This document shows positions 30,336-35,354 of a stretch of 35,354 nt of DNA, in pieces (position 1 is the stretch's first letter; each line of letters starts with the position of its first letter). Under the pieces are notes generated by a model, which saw only the letters and a list, made by a program, of their open reading frames with translations, was not told where the DNA came from and did no database searches. The stretch covers positions 1-35,354 of the forward strand of contig JAQBUV010000020.1 of NCBI GenBank assembly GCA_027623815.1, read 5' to 3'. This stretch comes from Casp-Chloro-G3 sp002816715 (GTDB taxonomy: Bacteria > Chloroflexota > Dehalococcoidia > Lucifugimonadales > UBA3495). The translations under genes and the position numbers were made by a program.

Positions 30336-30683
30336 TCACCCCATCGCGCCCAATTTTTGGCCTCCCAGCAGGTGCATATGCAGGTGGGCTATCTCCTGAC
30401 CGGCGTCGTCTCCCTGGTTAACCACCAGCCGGAAGCCGCTGCCGGTGACACCCTCACGCCGGGCCATTTCCTCGGCCACCACAAACATGTGCCCAATGAG
30501 CGACTCCTGGTTGGGGCCGATCTGGGCCAACGAGGTCAAAGGCATAATAGGAACGATCAGCAGATGCACCGGAGCCTTGGGATTGATGTCTCGTAGAACT
30601 ATTACCTGCTCGTCACGATAGATGGGAGCGGGGTTTAGTGGATCGCGGGCAATGTCGGAGAAAACCGATTGGTTGGTAGTCAT
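30336..30683 (-). CDS. HIT (histidine triad) family protein, Hint-like
   Basis: 115 residues, normal for Hint-type proteins that hydrolyse purine nucleoside phosphoramidates. The triad HxHxHxx is H100-L-H102-M-H104-LLGG near the C-terminus. Other family marks are RDINPKAPVHLLIVP (31-45) and FRLVVNQGDDAGQEIAHLHMH (84-104). The ATG at 30683 has GGAGGT 9 bp upstream. It precedes the globin gene by a short gap on the same strand. Confidence 0.94.
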   Translation of the reverse strand: MTTNQSVFSDIARDPLNPAPIYRDEQVIVLRDINPKAPVHLLIVPIMPLTSLAQIGPNQESLIGHMFVVAEEMARREGVTGSGFRLVVNQGDDAGQEIAHLHMHLLGGQKLGAMG

Positions 30684-30757
30684 GTTGCTGTTACCTCCAA
30701 ATTCGACCAGTCTGATGTTATGAACCGATGCCGCAATTCAGCCAGTCCCGACGACAA

Positions 30758-31894
30758 CTAATCGCGGTCTAGGTTCTGAAGAGCCAATTCCCGATGGAAA
30801 TCGACCTCTCCGTAGCTTAATTCCTGCGCCTTGGCCCGGCGGGTGTAAAGCTGAAGGTTGTGCTCTTTGGTGAAACCGATGGCCCCGTGGCACTGGTGAG
30901 CGGTGGCGCAAACCCGCTGGTAAGCTCCGCTGACCCAGGCTTTAGCCATTGCCACTTCTCGCTCGGCGGGCAAGCCTGCCGATATTCGCCAGGCGGCCTG
31001 ATACGCAATGTGACGGCTGCCCTCCACGTCGATAGCCATATTGGCGCAGTGGTGCTGCACCGCCTGAAAAGCCCCCACCGGCCTGCCAAACTGAGTGCGC
31101 TGGTTGACGTATTCCACCGTCAGGTCCAAAACTGCGTCGGCGCCGCCCAACATCTCCAGGCACTTACCCGTAATCGCCCGCTGCAACGCCCGCTGTACAA
31201 TGGGCCAACCTTGATCCACTTCTCCAAGTATCGCAGCTACGGACACGCTGACATTATCCAGCGTGACTTCACACTGCCGGTCGGACGCAATGCCGCTGAG
31301 CTGACTGACTCCGACACCGGGACTATTGCCCGGCACCAAAAACAGTGTGATGCCTGCCGCCGGGTCAGCGCCGCTGGCGGTACGCGCCGCGACCAATATC
31401 AGGTCGGCGACATGGGCATCAGGCACAAAAAGCTTGGTTCCGTTGAGCCGGTAGGCGTCGCCATCACGAGTGGCGGTAGTCTCCACGCCCCAGGGCTCCA
31501 GCGTGGCCGACGCTTCGGTCAGGGCTAGAGTCATCCGCAACTGACCGCCGCAAATTTTGTTAAGGATGTCCAGCTTCTGAGCGTCGGTTCCTGCGTCCAG
31601 CACCGTCAGCCCGCCCAGTACCACCGTCGAAAAGAAAGGGCCGGGCAGCAGAGACCGTCCCGTCTCCTCCAACAACACCGCCAGGTCAATAAAATCACCG
31701 CCGGTGCCGCCGTACTGTTCGGGGAACACCAGACCAGTCCAACCCAGGCTGGTGATCTGCCGCCACAGGTCACCGGTATAGCCTAGCTCGTGTTCCTCCA
31801 TTTCCCGCACCAGGGTCAGGGGACACTCTTGAGACAAGAACTCACGGGCGCTGCTCTTCAGCATCTGTTGTACTTCGGTCAGGCCCAGGTCCAT
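30758..31894 (-). CDS. acyl-CoA dehydrogenase (second, shorter type)
   Basis: 378 residues. The N-terminal domain has GWTGLVFPEQYGGTGGDFIDLAVLLEETGR (about 50-79). The middle domain has LALTEASATLEPWG, where the usual EPxxGSD is degenerate. The C-terminal domain has RTQFGRPVGAFQAVQHHCANMAIDVEGSR and CHGAIGFTKEHNLQLYTRRAK. This resembles the non-catalytic-like or partner subunits of heteromeric FadE pairs, so it could partner the enzyme at 24781; that is inference. The ATG has GGGAG 8 bp upstream. It is divergent from the IscA-like gene. Confidence 0.9.
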   Translation of the reverse strand: MDLGLTEVQQMLKSSAREFLSQECPLTLVREMEEHELGYTGDLWRQITSLGWTGLVFPEQYGGTGGDFIDLAVLLEETGRSLLPGPFFSTVVLGGLTVLDAGTDAQKLDILNKICGGQLRMTLALTEASATLEPWGVETTATRDGDAYRLNGTKLFVPDAHVADLILVAARTASGADPAAGITLFLVPGNSPGVGVSQLSGIASDRQCEVTLDNVSVSVAAILGEVDQGWPIVQRALQRAITGKCLEMLGGADAVLDLTVEYVNQRTQFGRPVGAFQAVQHHCANMAIDVEGSRHIAYQAAWRISAGLPAEREVAMAKAWVSGAYQRVCATAHQCHGAIGFTKEHNLQLYTRRAKAQELSYGEVDFHRELALQNLDRD

Positions 31895-32029
31895 ATACCT
31901 AACTCCCGGCGACTAAGATCAAAGCGACGCTAGTATACCGCAAAGAAAATACTGGCTCAAGGATGGCCGAGCGAGGGGTGAATTGGCCCGCCAATACCAA
32001 ATTGCTACAAATCGCCAGGTGAGGTTGAA

Positions 32030-32059
32030 TTGACTACAAGGATTTGATTGTGTTAGCCT
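32030..32059 (+). promoter_or_regulatory. candidate promoter of the IscA-like gene
   Basis: -35 TTGACT (32030-32035), 18-bp spacer, -10-like TAGCCT (32054-32059). The -10 is only a partial match. It would give a leader of about 55 nt before the ATG at 32120. Confidence 0.35.
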
Positions 32060-32119
32060 GATTACAGGTAGAAGTTAGTAAAACTTCTGCATTCTGGGAT
32101 TCACAGGGAGCGATACGAG

Positions 32120-32509
32120 ATGCAAATTACCTCGTTGGCAATAGAAAAACTGAAAGAAGTCATTGAACAGGAAAGTGACAGCGGAAGCACTGGCGCTCTG
32201 CGAGTAGTCGCTATGCCTTCGGAGCAGGGTGGCCTGCGGTATATGCTCACCATGGAAAACGAGAGCCAGCCTGATGACACCGTCCTCAAAATGGAGGGCG
32301 TGGATTTCTTGATGGACTCGGACAGCGCGCCTTTCCTGGAAGAAGCAACCATTGACTACGTCGAGAACTTCGGCGGTCAGGTGGGCTTCGTGATCAACAA
32401 CCCTCTGTTTGCCAGCGCCGGTGGCGGCTGCGGCAGCGGCGGATGTGGTTGCGGTGAAGGCGGCGGCGGTGGCTGCGGCTGTGGCAGCGGTGGCTGCGGC
32501 GGTCACTAG
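32120..32509 (+). CDS. IscA/HesB-fold (A-type carrier-like) protein with Cys/Gly-rich tail
   Basis: 129 residues. The N-terminal 95 follow the A-type carrier fold: MQITSLAIEKLKEVIEQE, LRVVAMPSEQGGLRYMLTME, VDFLMDSDSAPFLEEATIDYVEN and VGFVINNP. The first conserved Cys of IscA is missing (the usual GGCSGxxY reads EQGGLRY). The usual C-terminal CGCG is expanded into a roughly 28-residue tail with six Cys in Gly-rich repeats (CGSGGCGCG..., CGCGSGGCGGH). The tail could bind Fe-S clusters or metal. A GGGAG site lies 9 bp upstream of the ATG. A strong terminator follows the gene, so it is monocistronic. Confidence 0.88.
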   Translation: MQITSLAIEKLKEVIEQESDSGSTGALRVVAMPSEQGGLRYMLTMENESQPDDTVLKMEGVDFLMDSDSAPFLEEATIDYVENFGGQVGFVINNPLFASAGGGCGSGGCGCGEGGGGGCGCGSGGCGGH

Positions 32510-32537
32510 ACCCGGACAACTAAATTGACCAAGTTTC

Positions 32538-32568
32538 GAGGCCCTGCGTAAGCGGGGCCTCTTCTTTG
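32538..32568 (+). terminator. rho-independent terminator
   Basis: GAGGCCCTGC-GTAA-GCGGGGCCTC, a 10-bp stem (one G-U pair) closed by a GNRA tetraloop, followed by TTCTTTG. It is located 28 bp after the IscA-like stop codon. Confidence 0.9.
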
Positions 32569-32725
32569 TCTGCATGAACTACCCCCCCAACTTGACGCTC
32601 TAACCTCTCCCCAGCATAATCTACCTACCACCAACCCACCTAGCAACGCCACCGCTCTTCGTTGAACTTCCCCACACCATTGGCTGTTTCCCCGTGGCCA
32701 GATTTCTGAAGGGCATGCGTTCTAT

Positions 32726-32755
32726 CATTGGCAATATTGGCATTGGCAATATTGG
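32726..32755. repeat. tandem 15-bp direct repeat (two units)
   Basis: CATTGGCAATATTGG is repeated twice with no gap. Each unit contains the palindrome CAATATTG. It is located 35-65 bp upstream of the TPP-enzyme ATG, so it overlaps the likely promoter and may be a pair of operator sites or a recent slippage duplication. Confidence 0.75.
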
Positions 32756-32789
32756 GTTAGGAATTTTAGATAGGAATTAAGGAGGCACA

Positions 32790-34469
32790 ATGGCCCGAGT
32801 TACTGGAAGTCACCTGATTGGGAAAGCCCTGAAGCTAGAGGGAGTCAACAACATCTTCTACCTGGCCGGAGACCACATCCTGCCCGCGCTGGATGTGATG
32901 GCCGACCAGGGTTTTCGCTTCATCGACACCCGCCACGAGGCGGCGGCGGTGCACATGGCCGACGCTTATGCGCGCATAACCGGGCAGATAGGCGTGAGCA
33001 TGTACACCACGCCCGGCTTCGCCAACGCCATCCCCGGCCTGACCAACGCCCTGCACAGCGAGAGTCCCCTGCTGTCGATCAGCGGTTCTGCCGACCTGTC
33101 CGAAGCGGGTCGCGGCTCCATGCAGGAAATCGACCAGGTGGGCATGGCGTCAACGGTGGTCAAGGAGTCGCTGACCGTATACGACGCACGGCGCATACCC
33201 GACACTATAGCGCGGGCAGTTCGCATCGCCTTCAGCGGACGCCGGGGGCCGGTGCATCTGACCATCCCCATCGACGTTCAAGACCAGGAAATCGACGAGA
33301 ACGAGGTGGTCTTCTACAACCCAGACGAGTACCGCGCCAGCGAGTCCATGCACACCTCACCCGCTCTGGTACAGCAGGCGGTGGCGCTGATGCGCGAGGC
33401 CAAGCGTCCCTTCGTCATCGCCGGTGACGCCGCCGGATACGCTCAATCGGGCGAAGTTCTGCAAAAGTTCGCCGAGACCACTCGCTTCCCGATTCTCACC
33501 GAAGGTCAGGCTCGCGGTATGGTCGCCGATGACCATCCCTACGGCTTCGGATTCTTCGAGCGGGGCCTGAATCGGGCCGCCACCAAGGTTCGCGACGCCG
33601 ACCTGGTGATCATGCTGGGTCGCAAGCAAGACTACACCATCGGCTTTGGTCGCCCGCCCCACATCGCCGCCGGCGCCAAGATCATCCAGATCGACCCCTC
33701 CGCCGCTGAGATTGGCCGCAACCGGGGCGTCAACGTAGGCATAGTGGGAGATGTCACCAGCGTGCTGGAGCAGATCACCCAGGAAGCCGCCAAGCACACC
33801 TGGCAAGACCTGCCCTGGCTGGGGGACATGCGGGCCAGCCGCGCCGCTCAGGCCGAGTGGGCCGACAGCCTGGCGGTGGCCGAGACGCCGATGCACGCCA
33901 TGTACGTCGCCCAGACGGTGGCGTCGATACTGCGTCCGGACGATGTGCTGACCTTTGACGGCGGCGATTACTGCCACTTTAGCCGGTCGCTGCTGCCCTC
34001 GAATATGGCCAAGCGCTGGTTCTACGTTTCCACCCTGGGCATGCTGGGCACGTCGCTGCCCTACGCGCTGGCCGCCCAGGTCGCCTACCCAGATTCGCGG
34101 GTGCTCAACTTCACCGGCGACGGCGCTTTCGGCTTCAACGGCATGGAGTTCGACACGGCGGTGCGGCACAAGCTGAACGTGGTGACGGTCATGGGCAATG
34201 ACTCGGCCTGGGGCATTGACCGGCAGATTCAACTGGGACTGTACGGCAAGACGGTGGGCACCGACCTGCTGCAAACGCGCTACGACCAGGTGGTGCAGGG
34301 GCTGGGCGGCCACGGCGAGTTTGTCGAGAAGCCTGAAGATGTGAAACCGGCCATCGAGCGGGCCTTTGCCTCCGGCAAGCCGGCATTGGTCAACATCGCG
34401 ATTCAGGGAGCGATCAGCCCCCGCGCCGAGGCGGCCATCGCCCGCCGCAAGGAAGCAATGGGTAAGTAG
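32790..34469 (+). CDS. thiamine-diphosphate-dependent enzyme, acetolactate synthase/2-hydroxyacyl-CoA lyase-like
   Basis: 559 residues with the three-domain pattern of the pyruvate-oxidase family. The catalytic Glu is E50 in FIDTRHEAAAVHMADAYAR. The central domain includes RPFVIAGDAAGYA. The ThDP/Mg motif GDGAFGFNGMEFDTAV starts at about 443 and runs to VMGND near 471. It is not a typical IlvB: the PGG and FAD-binding stretches differ, and ilvN is absent. 2-hydroxyacyl-CoA lyase, oxalyl-CoA decarboxylase or a related lyase fits as well. The ATG has AAGGAGG 4 bp upstream. It may act with the acyl-CoA enzymes nearby. Confidence 0.88.
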   Translation: MARVTGSHLIGKALKLEGVNNIFYLAGDHILPALDVMADQGFRFIDTRHEAAAVHMADAYARITGQIGVSMYTTPGFANAIPGLTNALHSESPLLSISGSADLSEAGRGSMQEIDQVGMASTVVKESLTVYDARRIPDTIARAVRIAFSGRRGPVHLTIPIDVQDQEIDENEVVFYNPDEYRASESMHTSPALVQQAVALMREAKRPFVIAGDAAGYAQSGEVLQKFAETTRFPILTEGQARGMVADDHPYGFGFFERGLNRAATKVRDADLVIMLGRKQDYTIGFGRPPHIAAGAKIIQIDPSAAEIGRNRGVNVGIVGDVTSVLEQITQEAAKHTWQDLPWLGDMRASRAAQAEWADSLAVAETPMHAMYVAQTVASILRPDDVLTFDGGDYCHFSRSLLPSNMAKRWFYVSTLGMLGTSLPYALAAQVAYPDSRVLNFTGDGAFGFNGMEFDTAVRHKLNVVTVMGNDSAWGIDRQIQLGLYGKTVGTDLLQTRYDQVVQGLGGHGEFVEKPEDVKPAIERAFASGKPALVNIAIQGAISPRAEAAIARRKEAMGK

Positions 34470-34474
34470 GGTTT

Positions 34475-34560
34475 TAGCCCCTTCTCCCTTGATGGGAGAA
34501 GGCTGGGATGAGGGTGAAATACCCCTCACCTCAGTCCTCTCCCACAGGGGGAGAGGATGC
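34475..34560. repeat. MITE-core repeat, inverted and incomplete
   Basis: Reverse orientation of the core found at 15297 and 25994. It contains the hairpin CTTCTCCCTTGATGGGAGAAG, then GGATGAGGGTGAAATACC and CTCACCTCAGTCCTCTCCC. Terminal repeats are not recognisable. It lies directly after the TPP-enzyme stop, upstream of the DUF559 gene. Confidence 0.7.
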
Positions 34561-34617
34561 CGCCCCATAAATTTTTGGCCAATCCCAGCCAGAGTAAGTA
34601 GGACACACGGGTGTGAA

Positions 34618-34968
34618 ATGAGCACCAGCCGGGCCAAGCAACTGAGGCAAAGTTCAACTGACTCCGAAAGGATGTTGTGGCGGCACCTGCGCGCCTATCA
34701 GATGAACGGCCACAAGTTCCGAAGGCAGCAACCCATTGGGCCGTACGTCGTAGACTTTGTCTGCTTCGAGAAAAAGTTGATAATTGAACTGGACGGCGGC
34801 CACCACGCCCAACCTGACGAAGCCGAATACGACAACATCAGAACCGAATGGCTACAGTCCCAAGGCTTTCAAGTGCTCCGGTTCTGGAACAACCAGGTCT
34901 TGGCAGAAACTGAAGCCGTAAAATCGGTTATCCTGAACACATTAGAAGCCACTGACCAATCTCAGTAG
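34618..34968 (+). CDS. DUF559-family (Vsr-like, PD-(D/E)xK) endonuclease-like protein
   Basis: 116 residues from the ATG at 34618. It matches the family end to end: STDSERMLWRHLR (13-25), GHKFRRQQPIGPYVVDFVC (31-49), the core KKLIIELDGGHHAQ (52-65), and FQVLRFWNNQVLAE (84-97). D46, E57 and D59 are candidate active-site residues of the Vsr/restriction-endonuclease fold. The longer upstream frame runs through the TPP gene and repeat and is rejected. The ribosome binding site is weak. It is bracketed by repeats of the same palindromic family (34475-34560 and 34976-35070), which suggests it travelled as cargo. Confidence 0.85.
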   Translation: MSTSRAKQLRQSSTDSERMLWRHLRAYQMNGHKFRRQQPIGPYVVDFVCFEKKLIIELDGGHHAQPDEAEYDNIRTEWLQSQGFQVLRFWNNQVLAETEAVKSVILNTLEATDQSQ

Positions 34969-34975
34969 GAAAGCA

Positions 34976-35070
34976 AAACTCCCTCTCCCTCTCCCTCGAG
35001 GGGAGAGGGCTGGGGTGAGGGTGAACCCCCTCCCTCTAGCTCCCTCCCACAAGGGGAGGGAGAATACGCA
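34976..35070. repeat. CTCTCCC/GGGAGAG palindromic repeat, right of the DUF559 gene
   Basis: It contains CTCCCTCGAGGGGAGAGGG, GGCTGGGGTGAGGGTGAA and CTCCCTCCC-N6-GGGGAGGGAG. It is closest to the copy at 8996-9090. Confidence 0.7.
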
Positions 35071-35095
35071 CAAGCCAGCAACTGGGGAGAACCCT

Positions 35096-35354
35096 ATGGC
35101 AAATGAAGAACACCTGGCCATCCTCAAGCGAAATCCCGAAGCATGGAACCAGTGGAGGTATGAAAACCTTGATGTAACGCCAGACCTCGGCGGGGCCAAC
35201 CTCGGCGGGGCCAACCTCGGCGGGGCCTACCTCTGGGAAACCCGAGTCGGATATACATCTATCGGCAACGTGGACCTGGGTGAAATGAAGGAAATCGAGT
35301 CGGTAGTCCATGAAGGCCCCTCCAGCATCGGCGTTGACACACTAGCCCTAACCC
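35096..35354 (+). CDS. pentapeptide-repeat protein, N-terminal part (runs off the window)
   Basis: ATG at 35096 with GGAG 6 bp upstream; the frame is open to the window edge (86 codons). It starts MANEEHLAILKRNPEAWNQW, then has three consecutive LGGAN-type pentapeptides (31-45) encoded by a 15-bp tandem repeat (35186-35230), then VDLGEMKEIESVVHEGPSSI. From memory, this N-terminus and the 'GPSSIGVDTL' segment occur in pentapeptide proteins that continue into a TIR-type domain, so a signalling or defence function is possible, but the C-terminus is not in view. Confidence 0.8.
   Translation, partial: MANEEHLAILKRNPEAWNQWRYENLDVTPDLGGANLGGANLGGAYLWETRVGYTSIGNVDLGEMKEIESVVHEGPSSIGVDTLALT

Larger units (their letters stand above)
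32510..32789. other. intergenic region with terminator and 15-bp tandem repeat
   Basis: 280 bp. It contains the IscA-like gene's terminator (32538-32568), an unremarkable CA-rich stretch, and a tandem 15-bp duplication (32726-32755) close to the TPP-enzyme ribosome binding site. Confidence 0.6.

Noticed and set aside
32075..32575. 166-aa minus-strand ORF opposite the IscA-like gene
   Set aside because: Its Ala/Thr-rich low-complexity segment is the antisense of the Gly/Cys tail and it crosses the terminator.
33357..34637. Long minus-strand ORF (426 aa) opposite the TPP-dependent enzyme
   Set aside because: It is antisense to a clear full-length enzyme, has low-complexity His/Gly/Val-rich content typical of shadow frames, and has no ribosome binding site.

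Overview
The window is a bacterial chromosome segment with densely packed genes of moderately high GC. It is most consistent with a Chloroflexota bacterium of the SAR202/Dehalococcoidia type. That assignment is an inference from gene content: several luciferase-like flavin/F420 monooxygenases, acyl-CoA and TPP enzymes, small zinc-ribbon ORFs and many short palindromic repeats. No rRNA or tRNA is present to confirm it.

Positions 492-13657 (all minus strand) form a urea acquisition and assimilation cluster. In transcription order it reads urtA-urtB-urtC-urtD-urtE (urea ABC importer), ureA, a glutamine synthetase, ureB, ureC, a two-gene DUF2283/nuclease-like pair, then ureF, ureG and ureD. The glutamine synthetase lies between the urease subunit genes, so import, hydrolysis and ammonia capture are encoded together. 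The DUF2283 pair is AT-richer, has its own palindrome upstream and looks like a toxin-antitoxin-type insertion. No ureE is present.

Positions 13849-23537 (mostly minus) hold an MFS transporter whose natural N-terminus seems to lack an ATG (ATA with a Shine-Dalgarno), three luciferase-like monooxygenases, a metallo-beta-lactamase-fold hydrolase, a beta-lactamase/esterase-type serine hydrolase, a VOC protein and an NAD-dependent epimerase. Two small plus-strand genes sit among them, one encoding a zinc ribbon. This looks like a catabolic toolkit for diverse organic compounds.

Positions 23558-34469 contain rsmG with a possible leaderless promoter, a stand-alone Lrp/AsnC ligand-binding domain, two acyl-CoA dehydrogenases, an enoyl-CoA hydratase-like protein, a Cys4/HTH protein behind a near-consensus promoter with an embedded GAAC-N4-GTTC palindrome, a trypsin-like protease, YqeK, a globin, a HIT protein, an IscA/HesB-like protein with a Cys/Gly tail, and a TPP-dependent lyase.

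The least obvious gene is at 28794-29111 (minus): a 105-codon frame interrupted by one TGA at codon 30. It has a Shine-Dalgarno site, family-like sequence on both sides of the TGA, and a 6-bp stem/GGUC-loop hairpin at a spacing suited to a bacterial SECIS. I read it as a candidate selenoprotein of the small HesB-like 'CC/Se motif' type.

The right end has a DUF559 endonuclease-like gene bracketed by palindromic repeats, then the start of a pentapeptide-repeat protein that may continue into a TIR domain outside the window. Dispersed repeats include two 132-bp MITE-like copies with TA flanks, GGGCAGAC/GTCTGCCC palindromes, and CCTTCGACA-type and CCGGC-GAAA-GCCGG repeats.
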